DNA of 64,000 bases from Phanerodontia chrysosporium (Eukaryota; Basidiomycota; Agaricomycetes; Polyporales; Phanerochaetaceae), in assembly GCA_001910725.1 (NCBI GenBank), contig MJGA01000014.1:62001-126000 (forward strand), given 5' to 3'. The notes beneath the pieces are model-generated. The model was not told where the DNA came from. It did not search any database and saw only the letters and a list, made by a program, of their open reading frames with translations. A program made the position numbers and the translations under genes. Shown piece by piece: positions 35,945 through 46,426 of the stretch. Position 1 is the first letter of the stretch; every line of letters starts with the position of its first letter.

Positions 35945-37128
35945 CGTCGCGATGGTTGTTTGAAGGTGGTGAGCTCTCCGCTGCTCACATATACACCTCT
36001 GCGGCGTCTCTGTAATTGGTGAACCAAGACCAATGCCTTGAGAGGAGCTCGTCTCGGGCGAGAGACGTAATGAATATCCTACGCATTGGCATGTAGGCCT
36101 TCCATTATGCTGATTTGAAAATGTGACGACAAGGGTCTGCGAGAAGCAGAGGAGTGAGTGCCGAGCAAAACCACGAGATACGCTAAGGGCATACGAGATA
36201 GCTCCAGACTGGATGCTCCGTGGCATCGGACAAGGCCTAGCTGGCTCTGCTGACCTGCGTAAGCTCGAAAGCTTGCTGAGTCGACGGCGAGCAGGACATG
36301 GACCTGTGTCTTCCATGCATACTCACCGTCAGATGATTCCGCTAGAGTTTCGCTCTGGAGCGTCGCATAGGAGCGATCTGGGTGGCGCGACGGAGGCGAA
36401 GATGGTGGCACTGTTACCGCGCATGGCGCAGAGGGGAATCAATGCAATCGTGCGTTCCTTGGCGTCATTCTGCCGGTTCACGGGACGCGATGCCAACTCT
36501 ACAATGCAAGTATCCCCTCAGCACTAGTGCGGTTGTGTCCTGAGAGTTTGGGATGCGCGGATCCGTGTCGCAGTGAAAAGTTTGTTCCAACTTTCTGGGC
36601 ATGTTTCACAAAATCCATTTTGGGCGACAACACACTTTGCCCCGGCAGATCCCGAGAGGGAGCGCAAAGGCCCGGCGCTTGTGTGCCGCTCTGGTCCAAC
36701 TGTCGAGCGACGGTAAGCTCAGTTACGTCTTCCAAGCGAACGCGTATTCAGATAATCACACACAGAATTACAGACTTCAGGTTGTTCGCGAGGAGGCATC
36801 TTCGCAGCCTCCTGAAGCATAACGGATTCATATGGTCGCCTCCATGTGCTACCTCATGACTTCGCAGGCGGAGTCAGAGGACTGCTCCAAACCAGAAATG
36901 GGGCACTTCATCGCCGTCATGAAGCATGGGACAGACCAGGCCTTGCTCCCTCCTAACTGTCTGCCTTGCACGGAAAGTTGCAGTCGCACAATTGGTTATT
37001 GGAGAACTGCGGCTATCCGCGAATCATACCCTCCAAGATGAACGCTCAGTAGGGAGGTGTATAAAGGCATCGACGGTATCTTCCCTACTCCAGCCAGCGG
37101 TTGCTCTGTACACTTCCACTGCATAACC
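35945..37128. promoter_or_regulatory. Shared divergent promoter, dehydratase / pyranose oxidase
   Basis: The 1184 bp between two start codons hold both promoters. A GTATATG TATA-like element for the dehydratase is on the minus strand at 35988-35994, 44 bp before its start. A TATAAA for the oxidase is at 37060-37065, 64 bp before its start. Open frames within are short and have no domain. Joint control of the two pathway genes is likely but inferred. Confidence 0.7.
37060..37065 (+). promoter_or_regulatory. TATA box of pyranose 2-oxidase
   Basis: TATAAA lies in the context GTGTATAAAGGC, 64 bp upstream of the start at 37129. Confidence 0.7.
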
Positions 37129-39765
37129 ATGTTTCTTGACACCACACCATTCAGTGCTGATGAGCCCTACGATGTGGGTATCATTGCATTGCGCCCGAAC
37201 ACCCAGGACTGACAGGATTCCTTACAGGTCTTCATCGCTGGCAGCGGTGCGTCACATGCCATGCGCGACGGTCCACGGATAACTCATCGATATTACGCAT
37301 TCAGGACCGATTGGTGCCACGTTCGCCAAGCTCTGCGTCGACGCCAACCTTCGCGTCTGTATGGTCGAAATTGGCGCGGCGTGAGTTCTCTTTTGCACGC
37401 GTTGCGCACCGCACTCACTGCTTTGATATGTCATCAGCGATTCGTTCACCAGCAAGCCGATGAAAGGCGACCCCAACGCGCCCCGCTCGGTGCAATTCGG
37501 CCCCGGCCAGGTTCCCATCCCTGGGTATCATAAGAAGAACGAGATCGAGTACCAGAAGGACATCGATAGATTCGTGAAGTAAGTGTTATCACACAGGCTG
37601 TGAATAAAACGCTGACTTGTCCATTTAGTGTTATCAAGGTATGATGTCCGGAAAGCCTGAGCTGCTCGCCGTTGACACTTTGGTTTTACTAGGGAGCGCT
37701 GAGCACGTGCTCCATCCCGACCTCTAACAATCACATTGCTACCTTGGACCCTTCTGTTGTGTCCAATTCGTAAGCCCTAGGGTTTCTGACCGGCTTAAGG
37801 AATGCTCATAGAAACCCAGCCTCGACAAACCTTTCATCTCACTCGGCAAAAATCCCGCCCAGAACCCGTTCGTGAATCTCGGCGCCGAGGCTGTTACGCG
37901 CGGCGTCGGGGGCATGAGCACTCACTGGACGTGCGCAACCCCCGAGTTCTTCGCCCCAGCCGACTTCAACGCACCGCACCGCGAGCGCCCGAAGCTGTCG
38001 ACGGACGCCGCAGAGGATGCGAGCATCTGGAAGGACCTCTACGCCCAGGCGAAGGAGATCATCGGCACTTCACCAAGGAGTTCGACTACTCGATCCGGCA
38101 CAACCTCGTGCTGCGTAAGTACAACGATATCTTCAAGAACGACAAGGACGTGCGCACGTTCTCGCCGTTGCCGCTGGCGTGCCACCGCCTGACGGACCCC
38201 GACTACGTCGAGTGGCATGCGACCGACCGCATTCTCGAGGAGCTTTTTACCGACCCCGTGAAGCGCGGCCGCTTCACACTCCTCACCAACCATCGCTGCA
38301 CGAAGCTCGTGTTCAAGCACTACAGGCCGGGGGAGGAGAATGAGGTCGACTATGCCCTCGTCGAGGACCTCCTCCCGCACATGCAGAACCCCGGGAACCC
38401 GGCTTCCGTCAAGAAGATTTATGCTCGTTCCTATGTCGTTGCCTGCGGTGCTGTGGCGACTGCCCAGGTATGCATATAGCCAGGCATCTCAAGACATACA
38501 CCTGACCAAGCTTGACTCAGGTGCTTGCCAACTCGAACATCCCTCCTGATGATGTCGTCATCCCCTTCCCAGGAGGCGAAAAGGGCTCTGGCGGAGGCGA
38601 ACGCGACGCTACCATCCCTACACCCCTGATGCCCATGCTGGTGAGCTTTGGTCCTTGCACCCACCTCTCAGCAACGTCTGATCGTGTAAACAGGGTAAAT
38701 ACATTACGGAACAGCCGTAAGTACCTGCAAAACGAAGGGGCCACTCGAGTACTGACATAATCATAGCATGACTTTCTGCCAAGTCGTGCTCGACTCATCG
38801 CTCATGGAGGTCGTCAGGAACCCGCCCTGGCCGGGCCTCGACTGGTGGAAGGAGAAGGTCGCAAGGCACGTGGAGGCCTTCCCGAACGACCCGATCCCGA
38901 TCCCCTTCCGGTGCGTACGCTATCTGCCCTCCCGCACCACTCGAGCACTCATGCAGCACTGCACAGCGACCCCGAGCCGCAGGTCACGATCAAGTTCACG
39001 GAGGAGCACCCGTGGCACGTTCAGGTGCGGAACTCGCCTCCCTGGCCACTGCCCTGCCGAGCTGACCGCGTCACCGCGCACAGATCCACCGCGACGCCTT
39101 CTCGTACGGCGCCGTCGCGGAGAACATGGACACGCGTGTGATCGTCGACTACCGCTTCTTCGGGTACACCGAGCCGCAGGAGGCGAACGAGCTCGTCTTC
39201 CAGCAGCACTACCGCGATGCGTACGACATGCCGCAGCCCACATTCAAGTTCACGATGAGCCAGGACGACCGTGCGCGCGCCCGCCGCATGATGGATGAGT
39301 ATGTTGTGCCGCCATTTGTGCCCGGTCGTTCCTGCTAGTGTGCTGATACGGATTCTCCGCGACAGCATGTGCAACATTGCCCTCAAGATCGGCGGCTACC
39401 TCCCGGGCTCTGAGCCGCAGTTCATGACACCCGGCCTCGCGCTGCACCTCGCGGGCACGACTCGCTGCGGGTGCGCACGCTCTCCTTCTTCGCTGACCTG
39501 CCCATCGTGACACTGAAACCATGCGCACGCCAGTCTCGACACGCAGAAGACCGTCGGAAACACGCGCTGCAAGGTCCACAACTTCAACAATCTTTACGTC
39601 GGCGGTGAGTGTCCTCTGGCGTGAGGCTGAGCGCGGTGCTGACGAGCTGCAGGCAACGGCGTCATTGAGACTGGTTTCGCGGCCAACCCGACGCTCACGT
39701 CGATTTGCTACGCGATTCGCGCATCGAACGACATCATCGCGAAGTTTGGTCATCACCGCGGCTGA
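37129..39765 (+). CDS. pox: Pyranose 2-oxidase
   Basis: This flavoenzyme (GMC family) oxidises glucose and other pyranoses at C2 with O2, giving 2-keto sugar and H2O2. The start [15 protein letters not shown] at 37129 has no signal peptide, as known for this enzyme. Blocks in order: the Rossmann motif VFIAGSG split by introns, [20 protein letters not shown], the flavinylation site [12 protein letters not shown] (covalent His-FAD), [52 protein letters not shown], the catalytic His in [12 protein letters not shown] and catalytic Asn in [13 protein letters not shown]. The stop is at 39763-39765. The protein is about 620 residues over about 14 exons. At about 38072 the frame jumps between KEIIGTS and [20 protein letters not shown] with no intron possible, as if one base were missing; the rest is intact. 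It supplies peroxide for lignin-degrading peroxidases and glucosone for the divergent dehydratase. Confidence 0.96.
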
Positions 39766-40938
39766 GCAGTAGAGGTGTCCCGTGCCCGCTCAAATGGCTT
39801 GTAATTGTAGCGTGTATTAGGTTCGAACATGTACAAATACAATGGTTATCTGCGCACCACGAGCTCCTAAGGTGTGTGAGAATGCATAACCAGGGCAACA
39901 TAATGTCGGAACTCCAGGTAACTATAGCTCGATACCAACCTCAGATGTTCACAATACGAGTCCTTAGCAATCACGCCCGAAGACACAATAGCTCTGCAAT
40001 CTTCGAAAATGACAAGACTGCCAGTTCCACAACAAGAATACTCAACCATGAGCGCTGTCGGGGAATCTGCCCGTAAGACGTGAGACGCAGAACCCAGTCA
40101 TAATCATCGAGCTATTGCGTGCAATGCCATACAACTGGGCAAGCGATACAAGCTGACTGGGGAAGTCGTTGGCAAGAATGATGACAATATTCCGAATATA
40201 TACATTTGCTTGTCCACTCAGAGTCTCGTGTCGGAGCCTCTCGCGATCCGCAACCACGGAACGGCTGCATAATGATCGCAATATCGGTGCCTAGCGCAAG
40301 CGAGACGATGCCGGGAAGCGTAAGTCCGCGTAAGTACACTGTTGTTGGAGCGGCCCCCCACCCACCGACGTACGCTGAGAAGGTTTCCGGGAAGGACAGG
40401 ACCCAGGCTGCCCCGTGTCGATAGAGTTCTGTTGTCGGACGCACATACTCCCGAGGCTGATGCGTTCATCGGGTGAAGACGGTGCACTACGGCGGCGTTA
40501 GCTGCCTGCGGCTCGCGGCGCCTCAGGTCGTAACCCAGCACGGCGACGCAAGCAGAGGCTCGGCTACACCTCGAGATGAGCGAGGACGGAGAAGGGGAAG
40601 GACATATGGGGCTCGGCGTGCCTCGCGGATGGGAACGCCGGCGGGATGGGTGTGCATTCTGTTGAGAACAGGACCTCCACCGTGGTAAACGGCCACAGCG
40701 CGCGCTCCGCTGCAGCGTGCTGTCCCTGTGCCACGCTCCGTGCCAAATACACCCACACAGCAGGAAGCGCGGATGTGGCGGTAAACGTATCAGCGTTACT
40801 CGTCCCTCCCCATTCTCTCCCACCAACCCCTACGAGCAGGCCCCGCCGCTGCGCATCGACGCACCATCCTGCCCCGCAAAAGAACCTGCTCCACGCACAC
40901 ATCAGCCAGAGTCCGCAGCGCACGCACCAGCACGCACG
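39766..40938. other. Intergenic, no convincing gene
   Basis: About 1.2 kb lie between the oxidase and hypothetical gene B. A minus-strand frame of about 200 codons (40218-40826) and a second overlapping minus frame are GC-rich shadows without domains. The promoter of gene B is expected near the right end. Confidence 0.45.
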
Positions 40939-41927
40939 ATGTCGCAGTACATTCCCACCGTTCTCGCCGCCGCGCCCACGCCCGCACCTGGGCTCCGCCA
41001 CCTCGCCAACGTCGAGTACAGCGACCTGTTCACGATCCTGGCGACTAGGGATCGTGCCCGCTTTGCCGAGGCGCGCACAGCATATTCATTGAAGGGGGAT
41101 GCGCCACGGCTGGCGCCCGCCAACATACGCTCGCCGGCCCTGCGTACCCACCACTCCAAGGGCTCGTTCCCGAGCCTGAGTGACGACGACACGACCCTCG
41201 TCAATGACGAGCTCGAGCAGCTGCTCAAGCATGAAAAGGAGGTGCGCGACGCTCGTAAACATTCTGTGGCGTCATTGGGTGTTGATGAGATCCGTCAGGC
41301 TGCCGTGGTGACCGAGATCAAGTCGCTCGACACCGAGAAGCAGCAAGAGCGGACTGCAGAGACGTTCTCTCAACCACCGCTGAAAATCGCATCGCCAGAT
41401 GTTCCCGAGGCTGTCCGCGAGCCAAAGGCGCTTTGCCCGAGGACGACTCGGAAGAGGACATCGCCGCCGAAGAGAGAGACCAGGTCTTCTCGCACTACGT
41501 CTCCAAGATCCGCGAGCAGTACACCTTCGGGTCCTTCCAGGACACCATCCGAGACATCATCGAGGAGTCGCAGAAGAAGTATCGCCCATTGGCGGAGGGT
41601 GTCCGCGCGCCCATGCCGTCCACACCTCTCTCCACTTGCATAGTCGACACGGACAGCGAAACCAGCACCGAGCGCTCGAGCGCTCTCGATGATGACGCAG
41701 AAGCACCATGCTCCGTAGCACCGAAAAGGCCCCGCGTTTCGACGCCCGCGCCCGCGCCAGAGACGGCGAAGGAGAGGTTCAACCGGAAGCAGCTCCTGCT
41801 GGACCTCGTCGCATGTGCGCTGCCGCACAAGCTGAGTCCGCAGTGGAGGAAGGTGAAGCTGAACCTCGGGCGGCCTAAAGCATGGCTTCGGTCGTCAAGG
41901 AAGCGGGACCTATCCGACGTGGATTAG
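40939..41927 (+). CDS. Hypothetical protein B, paralogue of the gene at 30946
   Basis: The protein starts MSQYIPTVLAAAPTP. The N-terminal block VEYSDLFTILATRDRARFAE matches EEYREFFDILRSGDVSQYR of hypothetical A. The C-terminal half has YTFGSFQDTIRDIIEESQKK and ends RPKAWLRSSRKRDLSDVD, again like A. Between the halves the frame shifts by one at 41431-41435 (CTTTG); a single extra T would give REPKALLPEDDSEEDIAAEE and an uninterrupted protein of about 330 residues. The same change without repair would truncate it. No domain is known to me. A and B are in the same orientation and bracket the dehydratase/oxidase pair. Confidence 0.72.
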
Positions 41928-43202
41928 ACGGAGATGGAGGGAAAAGAACGCAAATTGCGAACACACCTGCCGTGGCTGCGCTAGACGCAGCCTCGTCTAG
42001 GCGACAACCCTCGCCCGTGAACGCCGCGACTGGGTGGCTGCCTCTGTCGGGTACAATCCTGACCGGAAGAGAGGCAGCACCGCGCATAAAATGGGATCGG
42101 CGAATTGAGGGGAGGACTGCATTGGATATGTAGTTTGTTTGTCACCCTCGTCCATTCGACGAGTGCGAGCGGTGACACGGAGGATCGCGACCTGCGCACA
42201 TTTGTTGTATTTCTGTCTCTTCTGGGGAGAGTCGAAAGTCAAAAGACAAATGGTCGCGTCCGTGCCAGACAGTGCAAAATGCGGTGTGAATCCAGGTGGA
42301 ATCTGGCTTGTGAGTGTGCGGACCCCAGTGCTGGATGGAGTGGCCTTGCTCGGATAATTCCGCGCTGCCACGTGGCCGGCCGTACTAAAGCAAGCGACGG
42401 ATCCCAGCTAGCGCGACCCGTGCTTTCCCTCCTTCCCTCCTCTCACACACTCTTCTCACAGCTGGGACCAGTCGAAAGTGCGCCAACATCGACCTGCCTA
42501 TCAGTAATACCAACTGGCTTTAATTTCGAAAGCTAGCCGTTTCCGCTTTCCACCTGCTGGACAGCGGAGGCGACTGGCTTACAAGAGCTCGCTGCCCACG
42601 GCACGGTAGACCCAGCACTCCCGCGGACCGCAGACGACATGGCACTCAGGCTCGGCTCCTGATGCCAAGAATGAGTCGTCAAGCGGTATTTTACGGTAGC
42701 GTCACATTGCACTAGGACGTCGTTTCGCTCACCGGCGACATACTCCCGGATTTACTGCGACTCCACTCCTTATCAGTGCTTCCGATTATTCTCTTGCTTA
42801 TACAGTAGTCTCTGATCCAGTGGCTTCTATTGCCTGCCAATTTACACTGATCGTGATGAACAGCATACTTTCGAAGTTACGACCGTAGAACAATCACATG
42901 CATAACCGTAAGAGTCAAACGCAACATATACACCTCGCCCATCATCGAGTGGCACGCATTTTCTGCAACATGAGTAAGTGTGCAGACGTTCTATTGTTCA
43001 CGGTGGGAGTGCAGACAGAGCTGGCTTACCGCCCAAGCGCTTTTCTAGGGATAACCCAAATTAGGCACTGCTTTGTAGCTCTTACTATGGGAGTGGCATC
43101 TTTGTCGAACTTGCCATCCCCACTCAAGCACCCCACGCTAGATTGAGCAAGACTCCATCGAGGTCGAGGACCGCCAACGGTTCACTTCCGACTATCATCA
43201 AC
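41928..43202. other. Intergenic, no gene seen
   Basis: About 1.3 kb of mostly non-coding sequence. A pyrimidine-rich tract (CTTTCCCTCCTTCCCTCC) lies around 42422-42440. Short frames lack domains. Confidence 0.5.
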
Positions 43203-44356
43203 ATGCGACTAGTCCACGTCTTACCTCCTTCCTTCGACGGTCCTCTTGCCTCTACCCCCAAGTATGAGGCCATCATCGAACACGATTCGGACAACCAATT
43301 GTCAAGGCCAGCGACGCCGGCGATGTCCACTATCTCGCGCTACAGTGCCTGGTGGGTCGATGAGGATTGTAAGCCTTCTACACTCACCGTGCCGTCGCAC
43401 CCATTTCATATCTCTCATAGCAGGTGAACGCAGTCCGTCCCCGGCTCCGTCATCACATTATGCACGAACCCCATCTCCACTTCGAATTCGCCGTTCGCAT
43501 TCTCTGCTTTCTCGCGTGACCCATCTCCGCCACGCGGGCAGTCGAACATTATCGTCCTCCTCTGGTGTGTCGCTAGCGTCACATCAGATACTGTCGTCTG
43601 GTCACCCTGCATGCCCGTATCACGGCGGCTGCTCCCTGCCCCGAGCGACACTCACTCCCTGCTCGGCCGGTCTCAGCTCCTGAGACTACCTGGTGTTCTC
43701 CACCCGTCGATCGTCCCACATACATCCCAGTCTCGCAGCTCAGAGACGCGTACACGCCTCCACCTTCTGTGCGTGCATTGACCAGCCGGACTGTCGATCT
43801 GTACGATGAGCCCAATCATGCAGATGGTGCTCTCCTCGAGAGCGCCCACGACCGAGGCTCAGCAGACAAGCCAGAAGACGATGTATGCTCGTTGCGGTCG
43901 CACTCTCCGAGTACCCGATGCTCGCCGGACGACGTCTGTATCGATAACATTGCACGCATGACGCAGAGACTCTACGACGAGGGCCAAAGCGCCGAGCATG
44001 CGTGCACGTGCTCGCAACATCCGGCAGCCGATACGATTGGGGTCATCGCTACGTCGCCGACGCTCTTCCCGCCTTTCCCACCCGTGAGACCCATGCCCAG
44101 GCGACCCAGGAAGAAGTGGCTGGGTCGCTTGCTGCGCACGCCGAAAGTCTGCGCCGAGTGCAGGCCCTGCGACGCCGCTGGAGTTTCCCTAGACGAACCT
44201 ACACACCCACTGTCTCTGCTACTCAAGCGTCGTAAACCTCATCCGTTAGCGAAGGATGCAGCAGGTTCGAGGTGGCTTTTCATCAAACAGAAGATGAAGC
44301 GGCTGGTGAAGGTCCTGTCGACCCCGCGGCCTCATGTTAATGATCTGAGCGTGTAG
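43203..44356 (+). CDS. Serine/proline-rich hypothetical protein
   Basis: The first ATG of the exon is at 43203 (MRLVHVLPPSFDGPL). It continues in RPATPAMSTISRYSAWWVDED, then after an intron a Ser/Arg-rich part (SPSPAPSSHYARTPSPLRIR). A later frame starting near 43680 (ETTWCSPPVDRPTY) runs to the stop at 44354-44356 and contains IDNIARMTQRLYDEG, a CxC-type patch (HACTCSQHP, KVCAECRPC) and a basic end (WLFIKQKMKRLVKVL). The join around 43600-43690 is unresolved: an intron or a frame error. The family is unknown. It is probably a nuclear or regulatory protein by composition only. Confidence 0.5.
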
Positions 44357-44951
44357 ACGAGTAGAGTCTTTATAAACTGTGACCTTTCGAAGTCTGCTCG
44401 AATAATCCGAGCGTTGTCTTTTAGCTAAATAACTAAATTTCTCTGACCCGTGCTCGCTTACCTACCACAGCACCCTCCTCGTAAGTACTTCCTTGTCCAC
44501 TGACACCAGCACATATGCACCTTGCTAAGACGATACGATATGCTGTAGCAGAGCGGTAGGTGGGGTGTGCTAGCGATCATCGTCACCAGCAGCGAAGGAT
44601 GCGGTAGTTCTCCTTCGGTCGCCAAACGCCACGACGCTGGTGCCTGCCACGCAGAGAAACATGGCCTCACTTTACGACTATCGTTTGCTTTCAGAGAGTA
44701 CCTCAAGAGAAAATGTGCCAGTGCCTATGGTTTTCTCCACCTGTAGTGAGTCAGTACAACCACGAATCCATGAATACTCGCCCATAGAATTGTCGGGCGA
44801 AGCCACGTGCGCCCCAGCGCTCGCTGCCTGATGTCGGCGCTCGCTGAAAAGTACGCTTTCCGACCAACCTCCATCTTTGATTGCTGGACTTCAAGTTGCA
44901 GTCTTGCTGACTCCCCCTTGCGTATTGTCTTGCTCTGCCTTTGATCTCGCT
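44357..44951. other. Intergenic, no gene seen
   Basis: About 600 bp between two plus-strand genes. A 62-codon frame from 44640 could be an upstream exon of the F-box gene, but no splice to it was convincing. Confidence 0.4.
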
Positions 44952-46148
44952 ATGCTTGGACGCGTGTTGCTCACCTCAATCAGCACTGTTAGTGCCCTGA
45001 AGGCGGGCTCGCAAGTACCTCGGGTAAGTGGGAAGAGGCGTCCAGCTGCAGAAACTAGATAACGAACTGTAGTGTGACATGCTAGGGTCGCATTATACCT
45101 CTTCCGACTGAGATCATTGAATACATCGTTGCTTTTATGCTACTAGCCAACCCCCAGTTTTCCACCATCGAGAACTTCTCCTGCGCCAGTTACCAATTTC
45201 GCCACATCGCTTTCAGACAATACTTTTCTCTGCTGACTGTCAGGTCAAAATCGCATCTCCAGAAATTGTGTAGGATCCCAGGAGTGACCTCTTGGGCACG
45301 GTTCGTCGCTTTGCAAACCCTCTCTTGCCCCTCACAGAAACCTTAGAGCGCATGTATGCGTTCTTACTGGCTTCCAGGACCATGGACTCTGTCTCTACGG
45401 CGCTTTACACGAATCCTCAGTGCCTCAGTCTCTTGTCAAACCTGCGCACGATGACCATTGACTTTTCCGCTGAAGGAGAGACAACACACCACACCTCTGC
45501 AAGGCTCATCTTGTCCGGTATAACCTCCAACCTGACACGCTTGGAACTGCTCTACCTGCCGTCTATCACACCTCGCTTGCTCTTTCTAATCGCTTCTCAC
45601 TGCCCAAATCTCCGCGCTCTGATCCTTCGTTGCTCCGATCGCCTACTGCCAGACTGCTGCTGGAACTGCTACCACGACGCGGGTGAGGACGCTGATCACT
45701 CGCCGATCCCGGACGCGTACTGCAACGCAAAGCACCTCGCGGTAAACCGCGCATATACCCGCCTTCGTGTATGTGTGCATATACTCATGCTCTGCCGTAG
45801 CACGCCTTCGGCAAGGAACTGGTGCCGCTGCGCCGACTCGCGCACCTGCACCTTGGCATCTACCTCTCGCCGCTCGACCTCTTCAAGAACCACCTCGACC
45901 ATGCAGGCGACTTCCGCTTTCCACCTTCCGCGGACAATATCCCGCCCTTTGGACCTGACGACTGCGCTGACTGCCAGGGCGCCGCGGAAGACACACGCCG
46001 TGCGGAGCTGCTCGGCACTGCGACACTCGCTTCGTATTTGCCTGCGCTGGAGACGGTCACGTGGAGCACGTTCTTTGCGCAGCCTTCTAGAGCCGGAGAC
46101 GACCCTGCGAACCAGACGACGACAATCGCGATATATCGAGACGAGTAG
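44952..46148 (+). CDS. F-box-like protein
   Basis: The exon starting MLGRVLLTSISTVSALKAG is joined by a GTAAGT...CTAG intron to GRIIPLPTEIIEYIVAFML, the start of an F-box as found in the large basidiomycete F-box family; NFSCASYQFRHIAFRQYF follows. The rest has leucine-rich-repeat-like blocks (LTRLELLYLPSITPRLLFLI, CPNLRALILRC) and, after another intron, LVPLRRLAHLHLGIYLSP and LPALETVTWSTFF, ending YRDE at 46148. F-box proteins bring substrates to SCF ubiquitin ligases; the target is unknown. The frame changes at about 45295 between TSWARF and RRFANPLLPLTETL without room for an intron, again as if one base were missing. Confidence 0.7.
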
Positions 46149-46426
46149 CTGGAGATGGACACCAAATGCAGCGTACTGTTCGCAAGACAGAGCTCCGGAT
46201 AGCATACTGATCAGTGAACGATGGACGCGGTACTTTCTGGCGAAAGGTCTACCCCCTGTTATATGCTGTTACTTCAACGACGACGGACCATACGATTGCA
46301 ATAATAACTCACACTAAGTTTCATGGAGCTCTTCCACATGTGCGTGAATAAATAATGGCTACATAATGCTGAATAGAAGGCGTGGTTATGGTATAATCTA
46401 CATCTTGGTGTCTGCGTTTAACGCGA

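Noticed and set aside
40218..40826. About 200-codon minus-strand frame between the oxidase and hypothetical B
   Set aside because: Arg/Ser/Pro-rich composition of a GC shadow, overlaps another open frame, no domain.
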